From positions 2,115,001-2,179,000 of the forward strand of contig CALZFC010000018.1 of NCBI GenBank assembly GCA_945643635.1: a stretch of DNA of 64,000 nt. The letters run 5' to 3'. Both the position numbers and the translations under genes were made by a program. Below the pieces are notes generated by a model. The model was not told the origin of the DNA. It worked only from the letters and a program-made list of their open reading frames with translations, and did no database searches. This DNA comes from Allodiplogaster sudhausi (taxonomy: Eukaryota; Nematoda; Chromadorea; Rhabditida; Diplogasteridae). Below are positions 31,867 through 46,558 of the stretch, one piece after another; position 1 is the first letter of the stretch, and the number at the start of each line of letters is the position of its first letter.

Positions 31867-33921
31867 ATGGCTTCTCGTGCCTACAACGTCGTCTTCGTGC
31901 TCGGCCCTCCCGGCTCTGGCAAGGGAACGTCTTGCACGCAGATTCAAGAGGTAACTACAACTTTGTCACTCTATTTGCTTGCTGATTCGGGGACATTAAT
32001 GTTGGTTTTTGACACTTTCACGACTACATAGTTAATTGTTTTGCTAGGATATATCTCCCGGCACTGTTTACAATCCTATTGCTCAAATAGAATATTAAAA
32101 TTCAGTTTTATAAGGTTATGATGACAACCTTGCAGAAACTGGGCTTCGTGCACCTCTCGGCCGGAGACCTTCTTCGCGCTGAGAGACAACGAGAAGGATC
32201 CGAGGTTAATTTTTTTTTGTATTGTTGACTTTTCCGCCATCTAGGGTGGGGTTACTGTATTAGTTGCCAAAAAATTCCAAACGCCGTGCTGGGTTTTTGT
32301 TCGCTAAAGGAGTCGGTATATGGGGCATTTGAGTAGGCATTATAGCGTAGCTAACAATGTGGTTCTATTCAGGTGTACTTCACCAAGCTCATTTTTCGGT
32401 ATATTGGGTATCGGGGATGAAATGCTGGTATTATGAAAAGTAGACCCACTTTTTAGACTCGCCGACTATGACAATGATACTCTTTGAATTGCAACGTGTA
32501 CTTGTATAATCCGATTAGAATTGCGCTTGTCTGAAGAAGAAACTAGTCATTCAGAAATGGTGATTGATGGAGTGTTCGAAACTAGTGAGATTACAGAGAG
32601 TATTAATGAGGAGAGTGTTGTAGTTACGCTCTAGAATATCATCTCTTTTGGAATTATATAAAGTGTATAGGAAGTATACCGCGACAAGACATTATTGACA
32701 AAGTAAGAGTACTTTCCATTAGATGGATGAGGAATGCTGAATCGAAAGAAATAAAGCGATAAAGTTGAATTTAGTGATGATAATTTTTCGTTTGATTAAT
32801 GAATGACTTTTTTGTGTTCTTCAGTTTGGCTCGCTGATCGAGTCACATATCAGAAATGGCAGCATTGTTCCCGTTGAAATCACATGCAAACTACTCGAGA
32901 ATGTTCGTTTAGTCTTTAACCTTCTTTTTAACATTTATTGTTGTTTAATTTGAAAAAAGTATAGAATTTCACTCAATAACGAAAACTACCTCCCTTGATA
33001 TTGAAGGGATGCTTTGTTTTCGAGATAAAAATTTTTTAAATGAAAGAAGTTTAGGCTATGAAAGCAGCAGGCGACGCGAAGGGCTTCCTCGTGGATGGCT
33101 TCCCTAGGAACCAGGACAATCTGGAAGGGTGGACCAAGGAGATGGACGGAAAGGTCACCAAAATTTACTACAGTGTTAAATAATATATTTGAAAATATAT
33201 AATTTGAGTTAATGATAGCAAGTAATTATTTACACTAGCCAAATACGGCGATGCAGTAGATCATTAATTAAAGTTTTTTTTAAAATGATTTCATGACGAT
33301 AAATTGTACTGTTTATAGGCTTGAAAGTTCAAAACTGAAAAGAGACAAATAGGATAAGAAAAGGAAATTTCAGGCCGATGTCAAGTTCGTTCTCTTCCTC
33401 TCGTGTCCAGTTGAAGTGTGCATTGAGAGGTGTCTTGGACGTGGTCAGGTGTGTTATGCAGAAGAGAAAGCAAGTATTTCTCTCTGTTTTATACTTTGAC
33501 ATTCTTGAATACATATGAGGATATTACTGCAATTTTTACGATATCTCCCAAAAGATAAGAATAGAAGAAGAGCATGTTCCCTGATTCAGGGTCGAACGGA
33601 CGACAACGAAGAGTCGCTGCGTAAACGAGTGGATACTTACAACACGCAGACGTTGCCAATCATTCAGCACTACGAGAAGGTCGGACTCGTCAAGGAGGTC
33701 GACAGCCAGCGACCACCCAACGAGGTACGGTGGTGAACATGACAGGAACACAGAGCACTCCTGGTTGGGAGGGATACTGTAATACCTTGATTCGTCATGT
33801 GATAGTGGAGTGTGGCTTTCCAGCTTATTTGATCATCGGCTTTTAATAAATGTGAAAAAAAATTTTGCCTTCGCAGGTCTTCGAAGATATCGTCAAGGTT
33901 TTCAACACCGCCGGTTTTTAG
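31867..33921 (+). CDS. UMP-CMP kinase (nucleoside monophosphate kinase)
   Basis: Complete, seven exons: 31867-31950, 32136-32204, 32825-32902, 33055-33153, 33374-33448, 33590-33724, 33877-33921, about 195 residues. Exon 1 gives [20 protein letters not shown], the P-loop binding ATP phosphates. [15 protein letters not shown] and [15 protein letters not shown] follow the NMP-binding region; [10 protein letters not shown] contains the nucleotide-binding DGFPR motif; [10 protein letters not shown] and [13 protein letters not shown] form the LID with its arginines. It ends [14 protein letters not shown]. This enzyme moves phosphate from ATP to UMP, CMP and dCMP in pyrimidine nucleotide synthesis. 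Closest to the eukaryotic UMP-CMP kinase type rather than AK1 by the DDNEE LID, though that call is from family knowledge. A CATTTCAG acceptor precedes the ATG by 14 bp, consistent with trans-splicing. Confidence 0.96.
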
Positions 33922-34702
33922 GAAGTCATTTTAAGACGAGCGCAATTAGTCACTTATAGATCGAGAATCCGTGAGAAAGTCTTCTTACCCTTCTCATTGT
34001 TTCTCCCACTACTTTATCGAATCATCATTTACCATTACTGAATTATTGTGACCCTTTGAATTGCACTTGCTTTCGCAATAGACGATATGATATAGGAGAT
34101 ATCCTTTGCGTTGAGATGTAGCTCAGCTACTGGTAGAATTACTTTGATCAGTTAGCTAGGTCGTATAGCAGAATACTCCGTGAACTGCTCGAATATGCAC
34201 TCCTAACATCACTTATATATGGAATAGTTATATTATCGATTATTCATTGTTTTTGGATGGAAGTGGCATGCTAACAATTCTCATGTCTCCAACGTTTTAA
34301 CTTCTTCCTCTATATTTTTACCACGATGCTTGTTTCACGTGTAGTGTGACTACAGTTTTAAGCATTCTCCATAAATCTTTTACCATTAGTGAACATTTCT
34401 CTTTTGTCTTGTAAAACAGTTAATGGGCATGACAAAACAATTATTATTCACAGCATCAGCAGACTTTTGCTTTTGCGTGTATTAAAAAAGATTGAACGTC
34501 CCATATCAAATCCATCCACACACTCTTAAATCTCGAGGCAGTCTCTCGAATGGTTTCTCTTGGCCGCTTCGAAGTATATACATTCATCTCCTACCATTTC
34601 TATGTAAAAGCTATATGTATAATGCACTTATCTCATAACAAGATACCATATCTTAGATATGAATAATTCAACAATTCATCGAAACAACTTCTAACAATTA
34701 TC
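33922..34702. other. Convergent spacer
   Basis: Between two gene 3' ends. AT-rich; no exon, no clear repeat. Confidence 0.6.
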
Positions 34703-35911
34703 CTAAAGAGAAGACCTTCCGTTGCGTTCCAGATCGTCATCCCGTAGTTGGTAGGCGGGGAGATATCTGGAAGAAAAGTGATTAAGTCAATAACATTCTT
34801 ATGGTTATCGAGAACGTCGGCTCTCTCGCATTCTCTCTCTCTCTCTCGCATTCTCTCTCTCTCTCTCTATCTCTCTTTTACTTCCCTTTCATCGCATTTT
34901 TTCGCTCTCTTTCCTTAAGCACCCTCTCAGTTCTTCATTCATATTCCTCTATATTGCTTCTCTCTTTCTCTCTCTTTCTCTCTCACTCACTTCGGTTTGT
35001 CCTTGTCATTGCTGCCCTTGACGAGGAGTGCTTCATTCTTCGTGGTGTTCGCTCGTCCTCCCAGACTCGTGTATCCCTGATCATACAACTTGCAGTACGG
35101 CACGCAAAGGCCGCGCAGGAAGGTCCAGACATCGGAGAAGCTGCAATATTGTTGAAGAGAATGATAAAATGAAATCTTAAAAAAATAATAACCATGATTA
35201 TCAAACTATTTTGGGTTAAAAAAAAGTTTTACTGTGTTAATGACTCAAGGGCAGTCATCGTCAGATGTAAGAGATGAAAATAAAGAAGAAGAATAACCTC
35301 CATGAAAGAATGGGGCAGACACGAAGAACGCGCGGCCAGTCACTGTCAGTCCACTCCACGGGAGATCTGGAAGGATGCAGACGAATCACTAAATTGTCTC
35401 TTGGTTTTGTCAGACGCATACACGCACTGTTTCTGTCTAGCCGATTCTTATGGCTCAATGACAGAATAGCACGTTCAATTAGTTTAAGGCCTAAAATTTA
35501 GGGTACTTCTCATCTCTCTTTCTCTCCCACTCTATCTTTCGCTCCCCTCTCCTCCCTCATTCTCTCTCTCTCTCTCATTCTCTCTCTCTCTAACTTCATG
35601 AATCGTCCCTTGGGGTCGCTGGCGCGGCTGCCCATGACGACGACAGTGACTCCTGGCTGCTGCTCTCTCAGCTGCTCGATCCCAGCCTTCAGAGGACCGG
35701 GATACTCCACCATTCGGATGTTATAACTGCAAGGGAGGGATGGATATGGCATATTTATTTATTTATTTATTCGATACATTAATAATAATGTGACAACACT
35801 TGAAGATATGTTCTCGACTAACGAGAAATGCGAAAAAATATGATACGTAATATATGAAAGCTGAAGGAGGAGACGGCGAAATATAACAGCGGAAAGATAA
35901 GAGATATCGGA

Positions 35912-35958
<47 letters not shown>

Positions 35959-38456
35959 CGAGAGAGAGACAGAGAGAACCAACATCTTGGCAACGTCGAT
36001 GATGAACTGCGACATCTCGGGGAACTGATCCTCGCACATGATGTGGAATCCCTTCAACGGTGTCGAAGGGCCGTACTTTCTGCAAACCACACACTAAAAT
36101 TAGTATCGATTTTGTTGAATACACTCGTTTACAATGAAATAGAAAAAAACATTCATGTTTAAAATATAACATAAAGATGAGTAAATAAAAATTTTACGTG
36201 TGCCTAAATAAAATAAGATTTGTTGAAGACAGAGAGAGGGAGGTGTAAGGGAGAGAGAGCTAACATGAGATAAAGAGATCGAGAGCAGAGAAAGAGAGAG
36301 TGCATACCTATCAATAACCATCCGTAGCAGATGCAACAACACTGTGCAATCCTTTCCTCCGTTGAAGGACAATGCGATCTCGTCCAGTCTGAACGAACGA
36401 GTATATTTCACCTACAGTATCCTAAATACAAGACAGTTTATAAATAAAATCTCATCAACGAATTCGCAGTAAGAAATGAGATGTTTAAGTTTATGAACCT
36501 TTGTAGTCACTTATGAAACAATAGGAATACAAAATGAAATTAACAGCAATCCCGTCCCTTTAGCTGATTCATTATTTACGGGTAGTTAAAACTCAATCAA
36601 AACAAAATCCCGCTTACGCGTGCTTCTCGATGATGTCTTCAAGGATTCGCACGGCTTCGTCAAGTCGCTGCACGAATGCCGCATGCTTTTCGGAACTGTG
36701 AAGTCGTGCGCGAAACACGTCAAACTTGGCCACTGTATCCGTTGACGGATGCGCGTCGTAGAAGACGACGTGCTCTTGAAAAATATCAAACACAACCAAT
36801 CACCAAAGATTTTGTTGAATTTTTTTGCATAACAATGTTCGAGTGTGATAATAAATCCTATGAAGGGAATGAGGATATATCTGATATAAATAATGTGAGA
36901 AAATTACAGATCAGCGAACACAAAAGGAGTGATTTAAAAAAACTTATTTTAAGTCAAAAAGAAAAAATAAATAAAAGAAAAACCGGCAAGAATATCCGTC
37001 AAGTCGCGTACGGCGAGTGCCCCCTGCTCCACTGATTCGCTCTCAATCGTCAGCTTTGTCGAGAAGTAACTATAAGAGAGATTTAAAAGTTTTTTTTTTA
37101 CATTTAGTGAAAGTATCTAAAATTATCTACAATTATACATTTTTAAAAAGCCAATAAATAAACAGGAGAAGCAATATAAAGAGTACAAAAGTTTAGTTCG
37201 AACTTGTTTCCTAGAATCGGGTAGCTGCCAATCTCTACCGTCTCCTTGTACCTTAAAGTCTAAAGTGAAAGAGCTAAACTAAAGCCGCTACCAACAATTC
37301 AATTCTAAATAATTATTATAAAAATCAGCATGATATGCAAAAAGCAGTAGAGACACAGAGGAGGTCGGGAGCTAATAGAAGAACATAATCGTGTTCAAAG
37401 AATAAGGAATGCTGTAAAGAATAAGAAAGCAACTCATATTTTTGTTAATTTAAAATAAAATATAAAAAATACTTAAAAAATATATACATATAAATAAAAC
37501 GGTACCTTTCAGCGACTTCGGCAAGGAGATGTGAGAAGGCGAATTCGCTGTCAGAAGTGAAGAGGACATGCGAGAAAGGCCGCTCTATCTCAGAGGGCGG
37601 GAAGAGCTGAGCCTGGAGGGAATAACAACTAGCCAATATTTTAATTATACTTCACCAGAAGAACTCAAAAGGTTACAATATTCAAAGATAGAATATGGGA
37701 CCACACAGGCTCCGATCAGCTTATATAAGCCCTATTTTTGAAAAAAAAACACTAGCTCTCTCGAAAAAAGCGCGGTATTAAAAACATTTTTTTTTCATGT
37801 GTTGTATACATGTATATAAACATGCATTCCTCATGGTCCCGTGGCTCGCGAGTGCACCACACTCTATAACAGTCCTTATGCCAACCTCCAGATCAATGAA
37901 GGCCCGCTCGCAGAACTGGGGCACGCCGGGGAAGGCGATGACATTCCGCATCCTCACCACAGGGAACAGCGACTTCTTTCCAGAGGACACCGAGCGACCC
38001 CAGAGAAGTTCGGCCGTGCAGGGAATCTCAAAACAATTGGTCTGGGAGCAGCAGGAACTATAGAGAAGTCTCCAGATTATCTCTAAGTATTTAACTCTTA
38101 CCATTTACACGTTTCGTTCTGTACTCCTCATTTCATTCTTTACTCCCGACATGATATTAAATAGAATATAAACATGATCATAACATTCCTTACTTATTTA
38201 AAAGCGATAAATAAAAGAAGACAGGAAGGACTGTTATCCTTATCTTACCCAAAGTGCTACTCGTTATGTAAATACAGAGATATGCATGATAAATATTGAA
38301 AGGAACGGTAGATCAAAGAGTTCATTGAACACCGGAAGGAATGAGCCGATAAAATAGAAAAGAATGACGAGGAGTAAGAGAGCGGGTATGATGACGTAGG
38401 CAAACGGGCATGAGAGTGAAAGAGGAAAGCCAAACAGAAAGGAGTAAAGCTGAGAG

Positions 38457-38503
<47 letters not shown>

Positions 38504-38777
38504 GAGAGAAGTAGGGGGAGAGAGCAAGAGGGAAATGATACATCTGCGATAGGTGGAAGCAGAAATTATGAAGAAGAAAAAAAGAAGGAATTAGGATGTG
38601 AACGCATTGCTCAATAACTTTATGCTAAATCTCTGCTGGCAGAAATAGCTATAGAACGCATAACTAACCGATTAATGAGATTGGGTACACAATTGGTGAG
38701 ATAGAAAGAGTGATTACGAGAGAGCGAAAACAAGGCTAGTGTCAGTGATAGCTGGTCATAGGAAGAGACAAACACAA

Positions 38778-38814
<37 letters not shown>

Positions 38815-40460
38815 AACGTCAGGATAAAGAACGTTCTTGACGCGGCGCGCCTACATAAAAGCGAGCAGAGAATGCATTTCGTCATAACTGGAACACGGCA
38901 TAGTGCACTCTGCTATCTAGTTTGTATGTTTATACAACAATGATGTTTGCACATTGACCCATGACCATGCTCACAATTACATATGTTACCATGTGGAAAA
39001 TACATATCTCTTTTTTTCTTTCCTCTCTGTTCCAATTCTCACAAATTCTCTCCCTCTTCCTTTCTATTACGGAATAAATTTATTACGAAATAAATAAAGT
39101 GTTTACGGTAATACTAAAATGCCGTCCTACCGTTGAGAGCTTGTCTATGAAGGACTCGCTCTTCTTGCGCTCTCTGCCAGAAGAACTGGAAGAATGCTGT
39201 GTTCCTCCTGCGCAGTTCGCTGTCGTTCCACCCTTCTCAGCAGGGGCATTAGTCTGCAAGACGGATAGGGACACATTTGGAAGTGTTATTCTTATTCTTC
39301 TTCTCTCCATTCCTCTCTTTATCTTTCTATTTTCCCTATCCCTCCCGCACTCGAATCTTACCCTATCCTCTCTTTTTTTTTACTTCTTCCCTCTCTCTCT
39401 CTCGCACTCTCTTCTCTTTCTGGCGCTGACTCTCTACTACGCCCTCCAACCTCATTTCTAGCCTTCTGGAAGGCCTGGATAGCATCAACAATCTCATCCG
39501 ACTGGTGTAAATCATCGCCAAAGGCACGGGCGAGGCCTAAATTGAACCAGCTTTAAGAAACAACTACAAAAATTTTAACCTTCGAAGTTAATATGCAGAT
39601 AATTGATTTTGAGATATTTCTCTCATAAATCCAGAAAACAGTTATAATAATGCAGTAAATTAATTAGACAGTCAAAATAAATAACCAATAAAAGTATTAT
39701 CGTCGTGAGTTGGGCCCACGCCTCCTGTGGTGAAGACAAAGTCGAAGCGTCCAGCAAAATTACGAACCTGAACTGCTAATCATGTATTACTGGAGAGCGC
39801 AAATTCATCAATGTTCGCCTTCTTTTACGATTTCCTAAATTCACTATAATAGGTATATAGAATTAGTGAAGTGACCAGGTAACCTCGTCAGCAATGTATT
39901 CGATCTCGTCGCCCACAACTGAGATCTGAAATAATTAGAACTGAAACATTTTCAAAAATTCGCTTTTTTTCAATTTCCAGGTTTTGCATATTTATGATCG
40001 AATTTAATAATCACTTCATTTTTTCTCCGGCAATTCCTCAGTCACCATTTGGGCCTATTCTACATTCTCTGACTTTTATAATAACCCGCTAAGCTGGCTG
40101 AACGGATCAACATGTCTCTCAAGCGCCAGAAAGGGGAAAGTTGTGCCCCTCATATCTCACTTTCCCAGCATCTCACTCGCCCTCTCTCAACCCACTCTTT
40201 CTCTTCAACAACCTCCGCACCTTCTGCAATGTTAATTACAAAATAAAATAAAGATTAATTCAGCGCACCTTCTTTACCACAACTCCCAAGTCGTGTAGAC
40301 GGGCGCAGATGAAATGGGAGTTCGTGTCGCGAGTTACCCCCTTCAAGATCTCGTCGCCAATCACTACAACGACGAAGATGGATTCAGAACGGTAAAGAAA
40401 GTGCAGAGAAAGAAGAGGAGAGAAGAGAGAGAGAGAGCGAGAGAGAGAGAGAGAGGAGGC

Positions 40461-40507
<47 letters not shown>

Positions 40508-40677
40508 GACAGCGACGGGAAGAGATACGATGAAAATAAGGCAGAGACGAATACTCGAAGACCATTAGTGTGTGGAGTCATAAAATTCTTTCCTTGTCCC
40601 TCCCTAACTCTCCCTCTCTAACCGATGAGTCCTGCAGTCCTCCTGGCTCTGCCGGTGGCTGTGACCTTGGCGCGCAT
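34703..40677 (-). CDS. flad-1: FAD synthase, two-domain (FLAD1-like)
   Basis: Multi-exon. Exon 1 (40623-40677) encodes [18 protein letters not shown] and joins in phase to [19 protein letters not shown] (exon start 40363). Then [20 protein letters not shown] (about 39700-39760), [16 protein letters not shown], a Ser-rich insert, [18 protein letters not shown] (about 37900), [30 protein letters not shown] and a [11 protein letters not shown] segment complete the molybdopterin-binding-like domain. The PAPS-reductase-like FAD synthase domain follows: [17 protein letters not shown] (about 36320-36380), [63 protein letters not shown] and a tail [19 protein letters not shown]. Order and motifs match human FLAD1. 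The C-terminal domain transfers AMP from ATP to FMN. A CT/GA-filled intron separates exons 1 and 2. Several exon ends are approximate. Confidence 0.93.
35914..35976 (+). repeat. (GA)n tract in an FAD synthase intron
   Basis: GA repeat starting just past the donor of the exon ending near 35985; on the sense strand it is a CT tract. Confidence 0.9.
38460..38510 (+). repeat. (GA)n tract in the largest FAD synthase intron
   Basis: GA repeat; a second one lies at about 38785-38812. The intron between about 38060 and 39120 shows no other feature. Confidence 0.9.
40425..40503 (+). repeat. (GA)n tract in FAD synthase intron 1
   Basis: GA repeat between exon 1 (40623-40677) and exon 2 (start 40363). 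Confidence 0.9.
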
Positions 40678-41533
40678 CGTCAGTCCACTCCTCAGACTCG
40701 ACTGGAGAAGGCTCGCGACTGCCGCCGCAGGGGTTGCGGAGAGGGACGGCGTGACCTATGTTTGGCAGGCAAGGGACTACCGAATACAAAAGGAGACGTA
40801 GATCTACAGTATACTACTGTCGACTCTACTCGGCAGTCTCTGCCGTTTCCAACACTATTACTGCAACTATTGTAAGGGGAAAGTTCAATCGACAGTAATC
40901 AACAAATCAACAAATCATAAAAGGAACACGTCCATTTCCCTTTCCAATGAAGCGATCACGGCTTCACAGTATTTGTAGAGTAGCAAACTCCTGACTATAG
41001 CAGGAAACCAAACATGCATGATTCCTTATTCTTCATTCAACACAATCAATTAACATTATGTTTTCTAAAAGATATGGTTAACAACTAAGAAATAAGGGCA
41101 CCCAAAGAATGCAAGCACTTTTGAAAAATCAAACGCGAAGCAGAAGTTTTAAAAACATTAACTGAACAATGACGAGATTAATATTTCCAAACAAGGGTAA
41201 CGAGAGGAGGCAGGGTTTGGGTTGAACAATTCTTCATAGAAAACGGCAATATTTCTCAAAGTCTTTTCTATGCTTACCATAAAATAAAATAAATGAAGTA
41301 GCAACAAAATGATCGGCATCAAAATGAAACAACCAATGCTAAATAGATGAGCACCTCTGATTTCCAAGATAAAGAGGTGATGTTCTTTTTAGCACTCTGC
41401 ATATAATCCAATTCTTAAAATAAAAATCGAAAATGTTACGTCTAAATAAACTAACAATAAATTTATGCTTTGCGACACACATCGTCCGTCCCGCAACTCT
41501 CCCTCATCCCCTCCTTCGCTTTCTAATCTTCCT

Positions 41534-41558
<25 letters not shown>
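40678..41558. other. Spacer upstream of FAD synthase
   Basis: Between the FAD synthase start and the likely 3' end of the DCAF17-like gene, both on the minus strand. No exon recognised. Confidence 0.5.
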
Positions 41559-41567
<9 letters not shown>

Positions 41568-44500
41568 ATCCCTTCCCTCTCTCTCCTCTGCCTCTCCTCC
41601 ACGCCTCTGTTGATGCTCTTTTCTTCTCTTCCGTGCTTCTTTCCTTGACTGCACGGCCGCGACATAACGTGTACGCTGACGGCGAATCTGAGATATTCCA
41701 AAGGATTACAAAACGGTCACCGTTACAACACTACAACTGAAGGAATGACTTAAAGAACGAGAGATGAAAGAGAAAGAGAGAAAGAAAAGGGAGATGAAAG
41801 AGAGGGATGAGAGAAAAAGAAGAAAGAGGGACGCCGACCTCACTCTTCCACTCGAGTTGTCTCGCGTCCATGAGTCTCTGTATCTTGACTCTCCTAACAT
41901 TCGGCTGCCTCTCCGTCCGCGACACGAACATCATCATCTCGTTAAACATGTAGAAACGGGGCTCGGTGCGGCACTAAAGGAATTTAACTGTATCTCAAGC
42001 ACAAAAGTTTTGTTTCTAAATATCATTTGTTAGCGATAAACAAAGGAAAATATAAATAATAAATACATAAAATACCTATCTATCTCAAAAATACTTGGTT
42101 ATTTATTTGACTGTATGATAATCTGAAAATAAAAAGTGTTATAACAAAGTAAAAGCTATACAAACTTACGCGCTGTGTCGGATACTCCGTCTCGATGTCC
42201 GTCAAGCAAATCTTAAGAATTCGACCACAGAAAGAATCCAGCTGAAAAATTAAAGGAGCATTCATGAAATAAGTATTGGAGGTAAACAAGAGTAAGAGAA
42301 GAAAACAAATTAAATGTATGAATTTGTAGTACAATACCTAAAGCTTCAAAATATCATAGATGAGAATTCTTGTCATAAAAAAGCCAATCAAACTGACCAG
42401 GAAAACAATTGGAACCCACTCTTCATTGTCGTAGTATGCGATTGTGGTAGGATTATCGACAACCTAGCAAACAGTATTGTTTCTAATTTTTAAACAGTTT
42501 TAACGCAAGGGAATATATACCATATTTGTCAGAACAGTTGCTTAACTCGCACTAACCGATGACTGATAGAGCATAATCACGGCGAGGACACCCTCGATGT
42601 GGTAGGAAACTTCCATGACAACCTGATATCACCAGGTTAACACGAGCGCATCCTTGATAGCGCATAAGGTAATGCACGCATTAAATTAACTTTAAATATG
42701 TAGGGACACCATATCTACTCGGTAATCAAACAAAAAAGTATATATTTCAACGGATATTTCCACTGAATAAATAAATGTAACATACAACGAATTCAGCAAG
42801 GGCCGGTGGCTGCAGACTCGTCTTGCACAGCCGGTTCCTCCACTCTCGCACGCTGTCCTCCTCCACGACCGTACGGCCAGGCAGCATTAAAGGAGTGCGC
42901 CACTCCAGGCTCAGTGAAGAATGCTGTGGGGAAATTTTTTTATCAATTATTTATTATTATTATTTTCTGATCAATTATTTATTATTATTATTTTCTGATC
43001 ATAAAACAAATATTAAGAAAAAAAAACCATTAAAATACATGAAGGAAAGAATTTAAGCTTCAAAATTAATTGTGAGCATTTTACAACAATTGCCTTGAAC
43101 AGAAGAAAAAAATTACAAACCGGCTCGCCATTTGCCTTCACCCCGCAGCCATTTACAGCACTAAAATCTGGACTCAGTTAGTTTTGGAAAGAAAAATAAT
43201 AATGTTTTACAATTATTTGGGCAGAATTTGAGCGGTATCAAGGGATAAAAAAATATAAATGATATAAACGGCAGAGAAAGCTCACGCGCTGAGTGCGTAG
43301 CAGGCGAGGGAAGTCCCTTCGAAGCGCAGCAGACGGCTCGATCTGAAATATTAATGTATTTATTACCCATACGATATCGATCTCAAAATAAATGCGGTCA
43401 AAATAAGATTACTTATCCGTGTAACAACTGCTTATCTCCATAAATTTGCTTCGGAACGGAGTTTTAATCAATTAGGAGGATTTGGCCGTTTAATTAGACT
43501 TTTGTGATTCCCTCATCAATAATGCACCCGGTGAGCGTAATTAATAACAATAATAGCACTCATTTAAATTACGATTACATTTTAAAGTTTTATTTGTTAG
43601 ATAATATCTCCATCATTAGCAAACTATAATTATCCTTAAAAAAACAGTAGCGCTTAGTGAAAAAGCACCAACTTGTCGGGATGGAAGAAAGTGGTAGCAA
43701 TCTCGATGCCGAGTTGGCATCCTTCCTGACGGCCAAGGAGATGGAAGCCTTGCGGAAAGAGAGGCTGCAAATGGAAGTATTCCTTTGTCTGTGTCTGTAT
43801 AATATTCAAGGGGTAACACTAGACTTGCACTTTTCCCTTAAAGTTGGTCCAAAATGTTCACTTTCCCTGCTAGTTGGTCAAATGGGAACAGTAATAGGCT
43901 CAAGTAAATTTTTTAAATTTAGAATTAATATGTAAGTTTACTTTCAACCACCTGTCCTCGTAGAGTGTCCGCTCGGATGAGAGAGAACGGTTCTCGCGTC
44001 TGCTCTGGTTCCAGAAGCAAGTAAAGGGGCTGACCGGCCATATCGATTGACAAGTACGAATCTACAATATCCATATAAAGCCAACTGAAAAAGCCAGGTC
44101 TACAAATCAAAGCTGATCTTTATAGAAGAATCCTACATCAAAGATCAAGTAAAATATAGGGTACTGTACTTTGGATACGAGACCAAACACCGTACTCTGA
44201 ACTCTCGAACGGTTCGAATTGCCTCCTCCGTTGTTTCTTGTCGTGGCTGGAATGTAAGCTGAAGGCTGTGGCGCTCTCGTTACGTGCACATTAAACTCGA
44301 CAACTCTAGGCTGCGCCGACAGGCTGCCGTAGTCCTCAGGTCTGCACACACTCGTGCAAAACTGGAAGATTATCGTATAAAATTATATTAAATATATATT
44401 AAATACAGAAGAGCATCTTGCAACGAAATATACAGTATTCCATAACTGACTTCATTGTAAATCTCCATAAAGTCGTAGAGAACAATGCAGTTTGGCCGGC

Positions 44501-46477
44501 CAAATATGAGGAGAATATCTTCGAAGAGAAGTGCGTAGTGCGCGTTGTGGAAGAACTCAAAATTAATCTTATCATAGTTTATTTCCATCTTACACATAGT
44601 CAGCGGTCACAATCCAAGCGGCAAGAAAACCATTCTTTTCTTCAACTCTTCATCTCTCCTCGATAACCTTTCACTCTATCTCTCTCCCTCTCTCCCACTC
44701 TCTTTCGCTCTCTATCCCTCTCTTCACTCACCAACCTTGTGCTCGAGTTTCATCAAGCAACGGACGCGAATGTGAGGAGAGACTTCAACGCAAAACAGTG
44801 CGAGACTCGCTTCGGGTACACGACGACCACCCCCAGGAGCACCGCGCACGTACTCTTCATCTGCTGAAGTGGAGAGGAAGAGAGAAAGAGAGAATGGAAG
44901 AAAGAGAGAGAGAGAGGGAGAGGGAGGCAGAGAGGGAGAGGGAGGCAGAGAGAGAGAGAGAAAGAGAGAGAGAGAGGAACAAAGCACGAAAGAAACCGTA
45001 GGCCACAAAGAAGAAAGAAAATATCCATAAATGTAAGAATAAAAGGATTAAAGGAAACTCAATCCCCAAAAACCGAAATAAAACAGGAGGGATGCTGCGG
45101 AAAAAAAATGTTAAAAAACGAACGCGTATCATCAATGTGCTCTCTCAACGATTCGCCATAGACGAAGAAGGAGCAGTTCGATGTGTTCCATTCCAATCGC
45201 CTTAATGGAATTGCTATTGTTTATAATATTATTATTATCATTACTATTATTATCATTAATATCCCTTTAATACTATTTTGTTTAATTATAACTTAATTTA
45301 AAAAAGGCTCCCCCGGATATACACAAATTCATCCCATGAATACTATAGGCGTTCCACGAATGTTCCGGCTTCAACTGAAAGCCTGCTACGTAATACAGCC
45401 AATAAAAATGATTCATGCATACTTTTATAAAACCTGACAATCTAGGTGAAGGAAAAACAATAAGATTTTGGTGTTAATAAGAAAGGTACGTTTCTCTCCT
45501 GTGTATCTCTCTTCTACGACTTCCTAACTTGAACTTGTAGAGATGTGCAGGCAGAAAGAAGCGATGTTGGAGGGGCATCGGATCATCGGACGCGCTGAAG
45601 ATCAGCACTTGGCCACGGTCGTTCAGGCACACCACCAGATTCGGCGAGATCGAACCATCCTGAACAGCAGAGATGCCACTTATCAAAGTCTAATCTAATC
45701 AATCTATTACGTTGAAACCTTCAACCGGATACCGTAACACTTGACTGACAGGCAACTGCGTGTCGTTGTAGATGGCAATCATGTCGATGATCTTCGAAGT
45801 GTCCACGTCGGAGCTTCCTTCAATATATCCCTTTTCTTTAAAGAATCAGTAAGAACAGCAAAAATAAAAATAAAAATAAAACTAATTTAGAAAAGAAAGA
45901 AGATCCCATACCTCCTAGTGGATCCGCACTCCGTAGGAATGAAGCGCCGTAGCCGCTTTCGATGTTGTAGGCTCCTTCTGTTGTGAGAACTCGATGACTG
46001 AAATCAATTTACTGATATGGAAGGTGCACTCACCATCAGGCTTGTCAGCTTCAACGCATATTATTATTCGAATATGGAAAAGATAAAGTTAAAAATACTG
46101 TCTTTTCGATTTCATTATTTTTGTCTCATAAATATCATTAAAAAAATAAAACACACTCAGAAAAGTCGATGCGGCCCGGAAAGTGCACTTCGCTCTCTTG
46201 GACGAACTCTCGTGTATCCTGTGTGGGGGATTTGGAGAAGAAGCACGCGTGACAGGGGTGGAAAATTTCCATTCAAATTTGGCGCCAAACTAGAAGCTAG
46301 GCGAGGTCCCGAACCGAAAGCAGCAGCGACGGCATGATCTGCCCGGGCCGGAGCGAGTCCCAGAGCCCGAGTTCGCGAAGACGGACCTCGCGGTAAATCG
46401 TGGTACGAGGACGTTGGCGAGGAGGGAGACGGGAGGCAGGGTGGAGGTGAGGCAAGGTGGACTGCAATGAAAGAGAA

Positions 46478-46558
<81 letters not shown>

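Noticed and set aside
40604..40789. Minus frame MYSVVPCLPNIGHAV
   Set aside because: Different frame from the supported FAD synthase exon 1; no family or splice support.
40625..40801. Plus-strand 58-codon frame with a hydrophobic start ([15 protein letters not shown])
   Set aside because: The same bases on - encode FAD synthase exon 1, which joins in phase to VIGDEILKG; the plus frame is its shadow.
42340..42463. Possible transmembrane C-terminus (VSLIGFFMTRILIYDILKL then stop)
   Set aside because: It is read-through past a good GTCAGT donor at 42397; the spliced reading joins the next DCAF17 exon in phase.
43681..43935. Plus-strand frame beginning MEESGSNLDAEL
   Set aside because: It overlaps 43674-43766, whose minus strand fits as a DCAF17 exon with correct phases on both sides (IATTFFHPDK); the plus frame has no splice partners.
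43925..44597. Resemblance of part of the DCAF17-like gene to the checkpoint clamp protein Rad9
   Set aside because: A few blocks looked similar (CRPEDYGSLSAQP), but splice phases and the order of all exons fit DCAF17 along its length much better.
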